64,000 nucleotides of DNA from Bacteroides cutis (GCF_900241005.1 NZ_OEST01000001.1:310001-374000); one strand, 5' to 3'. Counted from the first letter of the stretch, positions 43,906 through 55,152 are shown. The notes: generated by a model not told the origin, from the sequence alone. Numbers and translations: made by a program.

Positions 43906-44814
43906 ATGACATCAGATAATTGCTGCATTCGACAAATCGACTGTAGGCTATGTCCTCAAGTATCTAATGAAGTATTGGTCTATCGCCGATATTCCAAAGG
44001 GCAACATTTCCCTGCTGAAAAGTATACACAGAATTGCATAATTTTCATGCTGAAAGGAGAGTTGTTGGTAAACAGTGACGAGTATCCCGGTACCACCCTG
44101 CAAGCTCAACAATTCATCCTTCAAGCTATCGGTTCCAAAGTAGAATTATTGGCGTTGACCGATGTAGAATATATTGTTTATTGGTTTACCGAACTTCCTC
44201 TCATCTGCGAAGAACGCTATAAGGAAATATTGGAACACTCACAAGCCCCATTGACCTATACTCCTTTAATTGCCATCCCCAAGCTTACCAATTTATTGAA
44301 GGATTTAACCGAATCACTCAACGAACAGTCAAATTGTTGTGGCAAGTATATTGAACTGAAATGTCAGGAACTGGTCTATATTCTGACCTGTTATTACCCC
44401 ATCCACCAAATCAGTATATTCTTCTACCCGATCAGTACATATACGGAAAGTTTCCACTATTTCGTGATGCAGAATTATGACAAAGTGAAGAATGTAGAAG
44501 AATTTGCACACCTTGGCGGATATACTACCACCACTTTCCGCCGATTGTTTAAAAACATGTATGGAGTACCGGTATACGAATGGATTTTGGACAAGAAACG
44601 TGAGGGTATCCTGAACGACCTGCAAACTACCAAACAACGTATTTCCGTCATCAGCACCCGGTATGGCTTCGATTCGTTGTCCCACTTCGCACATTTCTGC
44701 AAAGACTCTTTTGGAGACACTCCCCGCTCCTTGCGCAAACGTGCCGCTAACGGTGAGAAAATCTCGATTATCTGTAAAGGACAAGACGAAGAGCAAGAAG
44801 AAGGCGAAGAATAG
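43906..44814 (+). CDS. AraC-family transcriptional regulator
   Basis: This cytoplasmic protein has 302 residues. The N-terminal half looks like a cupin-type sensor domain (IIFMLKGELLVNSDEYPG). The C-terminal half is the double helix-turn-helix of AraC: VEEFAHLGGYTTTTFRRLFK and ISVISTRYGFDSLSHFAHFC, then FGDTPRSLRKR. The tail is acidic (EEQEEGEE). The N-terminus has six Cys residues within the first 20 codons or so (CCIRQIDCRLCP), which could bind metal. Targets are unknown. frdC lies 300 bp downstream in the same direction and the PAP2 gene upstream in the other. Confidence 0.88.
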   Translation: MTSDNCCIRQIDCRLCPQVSNEVLVYRRYSKGQHFPAEKYTQNCIIFMLKGELLVNSDEYPGTTLQAQQFILQAIGSKVELLALTDVEYIVYWFTELPLICEERYKEILEHSQAPLTYTPLIAIPKLTNLLKDLTESLNEQSNCCGKYIELKCQELVYILTCYYPIHQISIFFYPISTYTESFHYFVMQNYDKVKNVEEFAHLGGYTTTTFRRLFKNMYGVPVYEWILDKKREGILNDLQTTKQRISVISTRYGFDSLSHFAHFCKDSFGDTPRSLRKRAANGEKISIICKGQDEEQEEGEE

Positions 44815-44859
44815 CCACCCCTCAAAAAACACTGATTACCAACACATTGACAACCATAT

Positions 44860-44969
44860 AGATGGCTTGTGAGGGAACTATATATCCCTCGCGAGGGATA
44901 TTAAGATCTATCACAAGGAGTATTAAGAACTATCGCGAGGGATATTAAGATCTGTCGGAAGCGAAATAC
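44860..44969. repeat. Array of a 22-nt-period repeat, copy 1
   Basis: Five 22-nt units start at 44860, 44882, 44904, 44926 and 44948. Most open with AGATCT or AGAACT, have TATCGCGAGGGA-like centres and end in TATTA. Unit 2 contains a perfect 20-bp palindrome, atatccctcgcgagggatat (44882-44901). A 33-base stretch (44925-44957) is identical to 53121-53153 in the second array. The array is in the intergenic region before frdC; the remaining 150 bp hold only the frdC promoter. Confidence 0.7.
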
Positions 44970-45015
44970 AGACGTCTCAAGACATTCCTAATTACGGAAT
45001 TATTTCCTTAATTCC

Positions 45016-45046
45016 TTGCTTAATCAAGGTATTTCATCTATTTTTG
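45016..45046 (+). promoter_or_regulatory. Promoter of the fumarate reductase operon
   Basis: TTG (45016-45018), a 20-nt spacer and TATTTTTG (45039-45046) form a good Bacteroides promoter, 70 nt before the frdC ATG. The -33 region is flanked by an inverted repeat ccttg...caagg (45014-45029), a possible operator. Confidence 0.6.
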
Positions 45047-45116
45047 CGAGAAATTAGCGGAATTGTCTTTAATGAATATATTTTCTAACTATTAAATAAT
45101 TTAAATTCAATCATTT

Positions 45117-45821
45117 ATGTGGTTAAGTAATTCATCTGTAGGAAGGAAAGTGGTGATGAGCGTTACCGGTATCGCCCTTGTCCTGTTTCTGACGTTTCAC
45201 ATGGCGATGAACCTTGTTGCACTATTCTCTGTAAAGGGATACAACATGGTTTGTGAGTTCCTGGGAGCAAACTGGTATGCATTGGTAGCTACAGTAGGTT
45301 TGGCTGCTTTGTTCATCATCCACATTATTTATGCTTTCTGGTTGACTATGCAAAACCGCAAAGCACGCGGTAGCGAACGCTATGCCGTAGTAGAAAAGCC
45401 GAAGACCGTAGAATGGGCTTCTCAAAACATGCTTGTGCTGGGCATTATCGTAATCGTCGGCATCGGTTTGCACCTGGTAAACTTCTGGGCTAAAATGCAA
45501 CTTCCCGAACTGATGCACAACATGGGGATGCATGCCGACATGCTGACTTTAGCGTATGCCGCCAACGGTGTTTACCACATTCAGAACACCTTTGCTAATC
45601 CGGTATTCGTAGTGCTTTACCTCATTTGGCTGGGCGCACTGTGGTTCCACCTGACTCACGGTTTCTGGAGCTCTATGCAGTCTCTGGGCTGGAACAACAA
45701 AGTATGGATCAACCGTTGGAAATGTGTATCCAACATCTACTCCACTATCGTTGTTGTATGCTTCGCTCTGGTAGTTGTCGTGTTCTTCATCAAATCTTTG
45801 ATGTGCAGCGGCGCTTGCTAA
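45117..45821 (+). CDS. frdC: Fumarate reductase/succinate dehydrogenase cytochrome b subunit
   Basis: This single membrane anchor has 234 residues and five hydrophobic helices (for example VVMSVTGIALVLFLTFHMAM). Histidines in helices 1, 2, 4 and 5 (FHMAMN, IIHIIYAF, GVYHIQN, WFHLTHGFW) are placed to hold two haems, as in the Wolinella-type diheme enzyme. It passes electrons between menaquinone and the soluble subunits. frdA follows 36 nt downstream and frdB after that. In Bacteroides the complex mainly reduces fumarate in anaerobic respiration. Confidence 0.95.
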   Translation: MWLSNSSVGRKVVMSVTGIALVLFLTFHMAMNLVALFSVKGYNMVCEFLGANWYALVATVGLAALFIIHIIYAFWLTMQNRKARGSERYAVVEKPKTVEWASQNMLVLGIIVIVGIGLHLVNFWAKMQLPELMHNMGMHADMLTLAYAANGVYHIQNTFANPVFVVLYLIWLGALWFHLTHGFWSSMQSLGWNNKVWINRWKCVSNIYSTIVVVCFALVVVVFFIKSLMCSGAC

Positions 45822-45857
45822 TTTGTAAATTGTAAATGATTAAATTGTAATAGCATT

Positions 45858-47804
<1,947 letters not shown>

Positions 47805-47837
47805 TTGGGAAGTTGAACATTTAAAGAACTAAAGAAA

Positions 47838-48593
47838 ATGGATAAAAATATATCATTTACGCTCAAGGTATGGCGCCAAAAGGGTCCGAAAGCAAAAGGC
47901 GCTTTTGAAACATACCAAATGAAAGATATTCCGGGCGATACTTCATTCCTTGAAATGCTGGATATTCTGAACGAACAGCTCATTAGTGAAGGTAAAGAAC
48001 CGGTTGTATTCGATCATGACTGCCGCGAAGGTATTTGCGGCATGTGTTCCCTTTACATCAACGGACATCCCCATGGTCCTGCTACAGGTGCCACTACCTG
48101 CCAAATGTATATGCGCCGTTTCAATGATGGCGATACTATCACTGTAGAGCCTTGGCGTTCTGCCGGTTTCCCGGTTATCAAGGATTTGATGGTCGACCGT
48201 ACGGCTTTCGACAAGATTATGCAGGCTGGCGGTTACGTCAGTGTACGTACAGGTGCCCCACAAGATGCTAATGCTATCCTAATTCCGAAACCTATCGCCG
48301 ACGAAGCTATGGACGCTGCTTCTTGTATCGGTTGTGGCGCTTGTGTAGCTGCTTGTAAAAATGGTTCTGCCATGTTGTTTGTTTCTGCCAAGGTAAGTCA
48401 GTTAAATCTGTTGCCTCAAGGTAAGCCGGAAGCATTGCGCCGTGCTAAAGCGATGTTGAGCAAAATGGACGAACTTGGTTTCGGTAACTGTACAAATACT
48501 CGTGCTTGCGAAGCTGAATGCCCGAAGAACGTTTCCATCAGTAATATCGCACGCTTGAACCGTGACTTTATTATTGCAAAATTGAAAGACTGA
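47838..48593 (+). CDS. frdB: Fumarate reductase/succinate dehydrogenase iron-sulfur subunit
   Basis: This protein of 251 residues relays electrons between FrdC and FrdA. The 2Fe-2S site is [17 protein letters not shown] with a later Cys in GATTCQ. The cluster ligands [11 protein letters not shown] and the last set [13 protein letters not shown] bind the 4Fe-4S and 3Fe-4S clusters. It ends the operon: a strong terminator follows at 48640-48669. The gap from frdA is 33 nt. Confidence 0.96.
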   Translation: MDKNISFTLKVWRQKGPKAKGAFETYQMKDIPGDTSFLEMLDILNEQLISEGKEPVVFDHDCREGICGMCSLYINGHPHGPATGATTCQMYMRRFNDGDTITVEPWRSAGFPVIKDLMVDRTAFDKIMQAGGYVSVRTGAPQDANAILIPKPIADEAMDAASCIGCGACVAACKNGSAMLFVSAKVSQLNLLPQGKPEALRRAKAMLSKMDELGFGNCTNTRACEAECPKNVSISNIARLNRDFIIAKLKD

Positions 48594-48639
48594 CAGGTAC
48601 TTTCATTTCAAATATCATTTGATTAATATCACAAAAGAG

Positions 48640-48669
48640 ACTCCTCTGCCGGGAAATTGGTAGAGGAGT
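48640..48669 (+). terminator. Terminator of the frdCAB operon
   Basis: actcctctgcc (48640-48650) pairs with ggtagaggagt (48659-48669) over 11 bp with one G-T pair, followed by tttttattt. The stretch 48670-48898 downstream shows no gene. Confidence 0.85.
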
Positions 48670-48898
48670 TTTTTATTTGAAGCGCAAGTTACACGATGAA
48701 GCTCTGAAGTCTTTTCTTATTTTAGGAATACATTCCCGAATTAACAACAAGAAGCAATAACGAAACAGACAAACTCCACTAAAAGTTGACATTTCGTTAG
48801 CCATACATCATTAATGTTGTTCATATCGTCATTCCGTGTGCGAGAACAGTAAATATCCGTGAAAGAAATTTAAAAGATAGGCAAAGGAAGAATAAAAG

Positions 48899-48930
48899 TT
48901 TGCAGGATATATCCGAAACGCATACATTTG
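48899..48930 (+). promoter_or_regulatory. Intergenic promoter of a possible small RNA
   Basis: TTTG (48899-48902), 20-nt spacer and TACATTTG (48923-48930) form a good promoter that leads into no recognisable gene. Confidence 0.55.
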
Positions 48931-48936
48931 TCATGT

Positions 48937-49001
48937 GATTTTTTTCATAGTATTAGATTTAAGGTTAACAAAGGTTGGAGTACAGCGGTACTCCTTTTTT
49001 T
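48937..49001 (+). ncRNA. Candidate small RNA of about 65 nt
   Basis: The promoter at 48899-48930 should start transcripts near 48937. An intrinsic terminator follows at once: ggagtac (48977-48983), loop agcg, gtactcc (48988-48994), then seven T. The short unit between them contains no convincing open frame. A longer frame from 48928 is rejected because it reads through the terminator. The gap 49002-49122 holds nothing else I can name. Confidence 0.45.
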
Positions 49002-49122
49002 ATGTCCGCCCCCTTCCGGTCATGTCCGGGAACTTCGTTATATTCACTACCATCTTGTTAGCAGCAAAATGTTTATAGTATATATTTGCTATATGGCATT
49101 CGTTTATTGCGCTATCTCTACC

Positions 49123-50241
49123 TTACACCAACAAGCGATATACCCCACCAACCAATGCTTTCACTACTCCCTTCATTTCCAACTCAAACAGTAAAGTGCT
49201 CATGCGGTTTACGGGAATATTTGTTTCTACCACCAACGTGTTGATATGTAAGTCTCCCCGACAGGAAAGAATACGGACGATATTTTCTTCTTCGCCCGTC
49301 AGCTCCGGAAAAAGATTACGCTGGATACTTTCCGACTTGAAAGCCTGTTCCGGTTTCATCCACCCCATCGTTTGCAAAAAATCTTCCACATTCTGAATAA
49401 GAACCGCTTTATTATCGCGTATCAGACGATTACAACCCATCGAAGCGGCATCGGTGACACGACCAGGGACGGCAAAACAATCTCTATGATAACTTTCCGC
49501 CAGTTCGGCGGTAATCAATGAACCACCTTTTACAGCAGATTCTACAACGACAGTTGCATCGCTCATACCGGCTACAATACGATTACGGCTGACAAAGTTA
49601 TGTTTGTCGGGATTGGTTTCAGTAAGGAACTCCGTAAGTAATCCGCCATTGGACAGCATATCAATGGCAGTTTTGCGATGAACAAAAGGATAGATACGAT
49701 CCAAACCATGCGCCAGAACGGCAACGGTAGAAAGGTTATTCGCCAAAGCTGCACGATGGGCATGGATATCAATGCCGTAAGCCAGTCCGCTAACGACAAG
49801 AACATCGGGACAAAAAGCAGCCAAATCGTGAAGAAAATCGGTACAGAATTGCTTTCCATAGTCGGTGGCACGACGTGTACCTACCATATTGATGACACGC
49901 AAGCGATTGAGATCCGTATTCCCTTTGAAGAAAAGTACAAGCGGCGCGTCTTCACATTCGCGCAGACGGGAAGGATAAGCCTCATCATGAAAGGACAGGC
50001 AAGATAAGCCATTCTTTTCTACAAATTCCATTTCACGCTCCGCCCGCAGGAAGGCGGCAGGACAATCAAGGGCAGCGACTACCGCAGGATTTACTCCAGG
50101 AAGGAGTTCTGGCAATATCCGTCGCTGGTGAAAAACTTCGGTGGCACTACCCATACCGTCTATTAAACGCTTTGCCCCGATATGTCCTATACCGGGGCAA
50201 AGCGTAAGAGCTATACAGCAAATATGTTCGTCGTTATTCAT
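49123..50241 (-). CDS. dprA: DNA-processing protein DprA
   Basis: This cytoplasmic protein has 372 residues. The Rossmann-like DprA core is visible: INMVGTRRATDYGKQ, VVSGLAYGIDIHAHRAAL, GLDRIYPFVHRK, NRIVAGMSDATVVVESAVKG and GSLITAELAE. An N-terminal helical segment (GIGHIGAKRLIDGMG) looks like a helix-hairpin-helix, and the C-terminal part is a winged helix. DprA loads RecA onto incoming single-stranded DNA. In Bacteroides it is widely present although natural transformation is not usual. It is the last gene of a minus-strand operon after the thioesterase gene (12-nt gap). Confidence 0.96.
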   Translation of the reverse strand: MNNDEHICCIALTLCPGIGHIGAKRLIDGMGSATEVFHQRRILPELLPGVNPAVVAALDCPAAFLRAEREMEFVEKNGLSCLSFHDEAYPSRLRECEDAPLVLFFKGNTDLNRLRVINMVGTRRATDYGKQFCTDFLHDLAAFCPDVLVVSGLAYGIDIHAHRAALANNLSTVAVLAHGLDRIYPFVHRKTAIDMLSNGGLLTEFLTETNPDKHNFVSRNRIVAGMSDATVVVESAVKGGSLITAELAESYHRDCFAVPGRVTDAASMGCNRLIRDNKAVLIQNVEDFLQTMGWMKPEQAFKSESIQRNLFPELTGEEENIVRILSCRGDLHINTLVVETNIPVNRMSTLLFELEMKGVVKALVGGVYRLLV

Positions 50242-50253
50242 TTCATCACAGAT

Positions 50254-50661
50254 TTACACCGGCTTAAGATAAGAAGCAAAGATACTGTCGAAGAGCTCAC
50301 TGTCACTTAAACGCCCGTTTACCACACATACCGTTTCGACTATGCCTTTCAGACAGACTTTACCGTCGGAAGCGCGAAAAATATCTTGATAGAAGACATA
50401 TTTGATACCTTCTTTCTTCATATACAACTTGGACACAAACTCATCACCACTTTTCAATGGGGTCTTGAAAGCCATGCTGATACGCGCCACTACCGGATCT
50501 ACCCCTTGCTCGTGCAATGCGGCAAAGCTGACTCCCGTACTCAGCAAAAACTCGTGCCGCGTGTGCTCCAGATAGTGCTGATAGTTCGCATTGTTAACAA
50601 TACCTTGCAGGTCGCACTCATAGTCACGTACCTTCATTGCCAGTTCATAAATATAGTCCAT
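50254..50661 (-). CDS. Hotdog-fold acyl-CoA thioesterase (YbgC/4HBT type)
   Basis: This protein of 135 residues has the 4HBT signature VRDYECDLQGIVNNANYQHY, with an Asp at the catalytic place, and EHTRHEFL after it. It should hydrolyse acyl-CoA esters in the cytoplasm. It lies 12 nt before dprA and 48 nt after the peptidase gene, so the three are probably one operon. Confidence 0.88.
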   Translation of the reverse strand: MDYIYELAMKVRDYECDLQGIVNNANYQHYLEHTRHEFLLSTGVSFAALHEQGVDPVVARISMAFKTPLKSGDEFVSKLYMKKEGIKYVFYQDIFRASDGKVCLKGIVETVCVVNGRLSDSELFDSIFASYLKPV

Positions 50662-50709
50662 ACTCTATAATATTATCCCCTTATCACTCCACTACCTTAT
50701 CTCCCCTTT

Positions 50710-52002
50710 TTATCCTCGCTGCTGTTCCACATCCAACCCCTTGAACTTCTTCAGTTCTTCTACGGAAACCAGCTTATACAACTTATCGCTAGGGCGTATC
50801 TTAACCGACTTCATCGAGAAATGTTGCCCCTTCTTCACCGTTTGCACAGATTTCAAGTCAACACGTGCTTCGTCTAGAGTAAGAAATTCCGCACCGGTCG
50901 TGGGACCTGTTATCAGCAGTTTATCACCTACGCTGACTTCGGCCGCCTCCACCAGAAACTCGGCTACTCCGATATTGGAGAAATAACGGATACCTTTGCC
51001 AACATAAATCTTACGTTCCGTAGCGGCAGAACCATAGTTCTTCGTCCATTCGCCCAAGCGTTGTCCCAGATAGTATCCATTCCAAAAACCACGGTTGAAA
51101 ACAGTCTTCAACCGTTCATCCCAAACGGCAATCTTCTCATCGGTAAAGGTATCTTCCAGATAAGAACGGATTGCTTCTTTATAACATTCCACCACCGTAC
51201 GTACATACTCGGGGCCGCGGGCACGTCCTTCAATCTTGAAAACACGTACACCGGCATCCATCATCTTGTTCATAAAATGAATGGTTTTCAAATCTTTCGG
51301 AGACATGATATACTGGTTATCGATATCCAGTTCCACATCTGTCTCTTTATCACGCACGGTATAAGAACGACGACACACCTGCATGCAGGCCCCCCTATTG
51401 GCAGAGTGATTCATTTCGTGCAACGAAAGGTAACATTTGCCTGAAACAGCCATGCAAAGAGCTCCGTGACAGAACATTTCAATGCGTATCTGCCGCCCGC
51501 CAGGACCACAGATATTCTCTTCCCGGATATGGCGATAGATCTCAGCGACCTGTTCCAGATTTAGTTCACGTGCCAGCACCACCACATCGGCAAACCGGGC
51601 ATAGAACCGTAATGCTTCCACATTGGATATATTCAACTGTGTGGAAAGATGTACTTCCTGTCCTATCTGCCGCGCATAGCTCATCACCGCCACATCCGCT
51701 GCAATCACAGCCGATATACCTGCCTCATGAGCTGCATCCACGATGGTACGCATCAAAGGAATATCATTGTCGTAGATTATTGTATTCACCGTGAGATAAC
51801 TTTTCATACCATGTTCGTCGCACGTCCGGGCTATCTCCCGCAAATCATCAATCGTGAAGGTATTGGCAGAACGGGCACGCATATTCAGGTTCTCAATACC
51901 GAAATAAATGGAATCCGCACCTGCCTGAATAGCGGCGGCAAGAGACTCGCGCGAGCCTACGGGCGCCATGATTTCAAAATCATCAATAGAGGGTTTCATC
52001 AT
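50710..52002 (-). CDS. U32-family peptidase-like protein (RNA-modification type)
   Basis: I start this protein of 430 residues at 52002 (MMKPSIDDFEIMAPVGSRES); the next ATG at 51999 is equally possible, and the open frame upstream crosses the promoter. The U32 hallmark segment reads EMFCHGALCMAVSGKCYLS, followed by NRGACMQVCRRSY with conserved Cys. Relatives RlhA and TrhP hydroxylate rRNA or tRNA rather than cutting peptides, so an RNA-modifying job is as likely. It is divergent from dus, and their promoters overlap. Confidence 0.88.
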   Translation of the reverse strand: MMKPSIDDFEIMAPVGSRESLAAAIQAGADSIYFGIENLNMRARSANTFTIDDLREIARTCDEHGMKSYLTVNTIIYDNDIPLMRTIVDAAHEAGISAVIAADVAVMSYARQIGQEVHLSTQLNISNVEALRFYARFADVVVLARELNLEQVAEIYRHIREENICGPGGRQIRIEMFCHGALCMAVSGKCYLSLHEMNHSANRGACMQVCRRSYTVRDKETDVELDIDNQYIMSPKDLKTIHFMNKMMDAGVRVFKIEGRARGPEYVRTVVECYKEAIRSYLEDTFTDEKIAVWDERLKTVFNRGFWNGYYLGQRLGEWTKNYGSAATERKIYVGKGIRYFSNIGVAEFLVEAAEVSVGDKLLITGPTTGAEFLTLDEARVDLKSVQTVKKGQHFSMKSVKIRPSDKLYKLVSVEELKKFKGLDVEQQRG

Positions 52003-52023
52003 ATCTTTTTGAATTAGAGTATG

Positions 52024-52051
52024 CAAAGGTAGGCTTTTTTCCGTATTTTTG
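52024..52051. promoter_or_regulatory. Back-to-back promoters of the U32 and dus genes
   Basis: On the minus strand TACCTTTG is at 52024-52031. On the plus strand TATTTTTG is at 52044-52051. Only 12 nt separate the two -7 boxes, so each lies in the -33 region of the other, and polymerase should bind only one at a time. Confidence 0.6.
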
Positions 52052-52070
52052 CAGGGAAATCATTTAGAAT

Positions 52071-53048
52071 ATGAAGATTAAAGATATAGACCTGGGCGAG
52101 CATCCCATTCTCCTCGCCCCGATGGAGGACGTTACCGACCCGGCTTTCCGGCTGATGTGCAAGCAGTTCGGAGCGGATATGGTATATACCGAATTCGTAT
52201 CGGCCGACGCCTTGATACGTTCCGTAAGTAAGACGGAGCAAAAACTGAACATCAGTGATAAGGAACGTCCCGTAGCTATACAGATTTACGGAAAGGACAC
52301 GGATACGATGGTAGAAGCCGCACGCATCGTAGAGCAGGCTCGTCCTGATGTATTGGATATTAACTTCGGTTGTCCCGTAAAGCGGGTGGCAGGCAAAGGC
52401 GCCGGAGCGGGCATGCTGCAAAACGTACCCAAAATGCTGGAGATTACCCGTGCAGTGGTAGATACAGTGAAGATACCCGTGACCGTGAAAACGCGCCTGG
52501 GCTGGGATACGAACAACAAAATCATCGTAGACCTTGCCGAACAGCTACAAGATTGTGGAATTGCCGCACTTACCATCCACGGCCGTACCCGTGCCCAGAT
52601 GTACACCGGTGAAGCGGACTGGACACTCATCGGAGAAGTGAAGAAAAATCCTCGCATGCACATTCCCATCATCGGTAATGGTGATATCACCACACCCCAA
52701 AGAGCCAAAGAGTGTTTCGACCTTTATGGGGTAGATGCCATCATGATAGGACGCGCCAGTTTCGGTCGCCCGTGGTTCTTCAAGGAAGTAAAGCATTATC
52801 TGGAAACCGGAGAGGAACTGCCGCCGCTGAGTTCGGAATGGCGGTTGAACGTGCTTCGGCAAGAAGTGGAAGACAGTGTCAGCCTACTGGATGAGCGTAG
52901 GGGTATCTTGCATGTACGCCGCCACCTGGCTGCCAGTCCGCTTTTCAAAGGTATTCCTAATTTCCGGGATACAAGGATAGCGATGTTGCGGGCAGAAACG
53001 AAAGAAGACTTGTATCGTATCTTCGACAAGATAGAGCCAATGTTATAA
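52071..53048 (+). CDS. dusB: tRNA-dihydrouridine synthase (DusB type)
   Basis: This FMN enzyme of 325 residues reduces uridine in the D loop of tRNA. The TIM barrel begins ILLAPMEDVTDPAFRLMC. The catalytic Cys is C101 in INFGCPVKRVAGKGAGAG. The phosphate-binding motifs are IPIIGNGDIT and DAIMIGRASFGRPWFF. The C-terminal helical domain is present and length is normal. It is transcribed alone and is followed by the second 22-nt repeat array. Confidence 0.93.
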   Translation: MKIKDIDLGEHPILLAPMEDVTDPAFRLMCKQFGADMVYTEFVSADALIRSVSKTEQKLNISDKERPVAIQIYGKDTDTMVEAARIVEQARPDVLDINFGCPVKRVAGKGAGAGMLQNVPKMLEITRAVVDTVKIPVTVKTRLGWDTNNKIIVDLAEQLQDCGIAALTIHGRTRAQMYTGEADWTLIGEVKKNPRMHIPIIGNGDITTPQRAKECFDLYGVDAIMIGRASFGRPWFFKEVKHYLETGEELPPLSSEWRLNVLRQEVEDSVSLLDERRGILHVRRHLAASPLFKGIPNFRDTRIAMLRAETKEDLYRIFDKIEPML

Positions 53049-53055
53049 ACTGCAA

Positions 53056-53174
53056 ATCAGCAGTCTGATGGATCTATAGTTCCATTGCGACAGACCTATA
53101 GATCTATCGCGACAGGCATAAAGAACTATCGCGAGGGATATTAAGATCTGTCGCGAGGCATCTATAGATGCCGG
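53056..53174. repeat. Array of a 22-nt-period repeat, copy 2
   Basis: Units of 22 nt begin at 53078, 53100, 53122 and 53144, with partial units at 53056 and 53166. They open with AGATCT, AGAACT or AGTTCC and share the centre TATCGCGA. The unit at 53122 is identical to the one at 44926 and the identity spans 33 bases (53121-53153). The array lies just after the dus stop and before the convergent PAP2-like gene. Confidence 0.7.
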
Positions 53175-53188
53175 AAAAGAGGATAGGG

Positions 53189-54154
53189 TCACTTGAACAT
53201 CGGCTGTGCAAACCACCGCTTGAACATCCACGTCACCACGATATAGAGTACAAAAGCAGAGAAGAAGCCTACAATAGCATCAATAAGATAATGCGCCTGG
53301 ATGTATACCGTGGCTCCACAAAGCAACAAATAGAAAGGCAACAGACAGGCAAACAACCATTTATTTCCACGCCATGCCATAATCATCAGAATGGTAGACA
53401 TGCCCACATGCGAACTTGGAAAGGCCGCCGTGGGGCGTTCACCCACTTGTTGTGAACCTTCCACCAGATTATAAAAAAAACCATGCTCGTATCCGGGACC
53501 GGGAAGAAGTTCCTGATGGTGATGGAAATAATCGCCGATGGCTGGGAATATGCCTTGCGCCACTTTATCTTCACCGATGGCAGGGAAATAGAATTGCGGA
53601 CCGGCAACCGGAACAAAGATGTAAATCAGATAATAGATGAAGAAAGCAGTGACGATGACAAATGACACTTTCTCAAAAAGCTCGAAACGATAAAGAAAAT
53701 ACCACACTACTACGAGGAGAATCATCGGATAATAGGAGAAATACCCCATGTTGAAAGGTTCGCTCACCCACATTTGTGGAAAACGCAAACAGAACCATAC
53801 GGCAGGTTGTCCGCCGAATATCCACTGCTCTGCCGATGCAAAGACGTGGTCGAGGTTAGGGAAAACACGGTTGAACTCAAATGTATCGGGATACCAGTAA
53901 GAAAGCAGCGACATCTGGATGGCAATGCGGACGAAAGCGGAGAACTTGCAAGGAGCAAGCCGGTAGAGATACATCAACAGAAACGTCATGCCGGCAATTA
54001 TAACCCGGTCTGCCAGCATCTGCTCCGGATGGTCCATTTCCTGAAAAAGAAACAGAATTAAAATGGAAGTCAGCAGATTATATATCAGCGTAATCTTCTC
54101 AACAGCAAAGAGCCCTTTACGGGTTTCTACCCTTTTAAATAAATCTAAAGCCAT
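53189..54154 (-). CDS. PAP2-superfamily membrane protein (Aur1/inositol-phosphoceramide-synthase-like)
   Basis: This integral membrane protein of 321 residues has about eight helices. The PAP2 motifs are GERPTAAFPSSHVGMSTI and YIQAHYLIDAIVGFF, with His residues in catalytic places. The spacing and the ERPTAAFPSSH motif resemble Aur1-type enzymes, which move phospho-head groups onto lipids. Bacteroides make sphingolipids with such head groups, so a lipid head-group role is reasonable but inferred. It overlaps the epimerase gene by 10 nt. Confidence 0.82.
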   Translation of the reverse strand: MALDLFKRVETRKGLFAVEKITLIYNLLTSILILFLFQEMDHPEQMLADRVIIAGMTFLLMYLYRLAPCKFSAFVRIAIQMSLLSYWYPDTFEFNRVFPNLDHVFASAEQWIFGGQPAVWFCLRFPQMWVSEPFNMGYFSYYPMILLVVVWYFLYRFELFEKVSFVIVTAFFIYYLIYIFVPVAGPQFYFPAIGEDKVAQGIFPAIGDYFHHHQELLPGPGYEHGFFYNLVEGSQQVGERPTAAFPSSHVGMSTILMIMAWRGNKWLFACLLPFYLLLCGATVYIQAHYLIDAIVGFFSAFVLYIVVTWMFKRWFAQPMFK

Positions 54155-55152
54155 CCTTTGTCTTTATACCATGCAATCGTTTCCTTCACTCCCCGTTCCA
54201 AATCGTATTCAGGACTGAAACCCAGTTCCTCAATAGCCGGAGCAATGTCACACTGCCAGTTACGTTGTTTCATTATTCTATATTTGTCCGAATTGAGCGT
54301 ACTGGTGGTCTTCCGTTGCTTTGCCCAAAATTCAGCGAGCAAAGATACTACTTTCAGCACAATTAACGGGCATCTTAGGCGAATAACAAACGGATTGCCC
54401 AATTCTTTCCGTATCAAGTCCGAAAATGTACGGCTCTGATATACTTGGCCATCCGCCAGAAAATAGGCGCGACGGCACACTTTCTTGTCAATTCCCAAAA
54501 ACACCGCTTGCACGATGTCTTTGACATAAATAAACGTCAGGTCCTGCCGGCGAAAACCAACCGAAAAATCGGTATGTTGCCGGATGGACTTCGCCACCAG
54601 GAAATAATCTTTCTCGCGCGGTCCATAAACTCCCGTAGGGCGGTAGATGACATACGGGAAACCCGGGATACTTTGCAAATAAAACTCCGCTTTCAGTTTG
54701 CTTAGCCCATATGCGGTATTGGGCACAGGTGTATCCGACTCCACGATGGGACGGTAAGTCTTCTCGCGCACGGGACCGAAAACGCTCAACGTACTGATGA
54801 AAATGAATTGTTTGGGAATCATGTTCAGCTCTCTCAGTGTATCCACAAAATATTTGGTCTGGAGATAGTTCACACGGTCAAAGTCACTCTTATCCACACA
54901 TTTGGTGGCTCCGGCACAATGAACGATATAATCGAACTTGTTATAGGTTCCTTTATGGCCGGAAAGTTGCGCCCGCAATTCGTTGGGATGTGCAAAATCG
55001 AGCTCGAGAATATGTATCTTACGATTTTTCAAATATTCCCGGCTACTGGACGAACGGATACCCGCCCATACGCCAAATTTACGCTTTAATGCTTCTTCGA
55101 CGATGAAACTCCCTATAAATCCACTGGCTCCTGTGATTAAAATCGTTTCCAT
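54145..55152 (-). CDS. NAD-dependent epimerase/dehydratase (extended SDR)
   Basis: This cytoplasmic protein has 335 residues. The NAD motif GASGFIGS is at 8-15. The segment FISTLSVFGP carries the Ser/Thr of the active site and YGLSKLKAE supplies the catalytic Tyr-x3-Lys. The substrate is unknown: nucleotide sugars and lipid-linked sterol-like molecules are both used in the family. It is the first gene of an operon with the PAP2-like membrane protein (10-nt overlap), so it may act on the same lipid or head group. Confidence 0.88.
   Translation of the reverse strand: METILITGASGFIGSFIVEEALKRKFGVWAGIRSSSSREYLKNRKIHILELDFAHPNELRAQLSGHKGTYNKFDYIVHCAGATKCVDKSDFDRVNYLQTKYFVDTLRELNMIPKQFIFISTLSVFGPVREKTYRPIVESDTPVPNTAYGLSKLKAEFYLQSIPGFPYVIYRPTGVYGPREKDYFLVAKSIRQHTDFSVGFRRQDLTFIYVKDIVQAVFLGIDKKVCRRAYFLADGQVYQSRTFSDLIRKELGNPFVIRLRCPLIVLKVVSLLAEFWAKQRKTTSTLNSDKYRIMKQRNWQCDIAPAIEELGFSPEYDLERGVKETIAWYKDKGWL

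Noticed and set aside
44882..44969. CRISPR-like array
   Set aside because: Units are 22 nt tandem with no distinct spacers, and no cas genes are present.
48928..49194. 88-residue plus-strand open frame after frdB
   Set aside because: It begins inside the -7 box, reads through a strong terminator hairpin and overlaps dprA. Content looks random.
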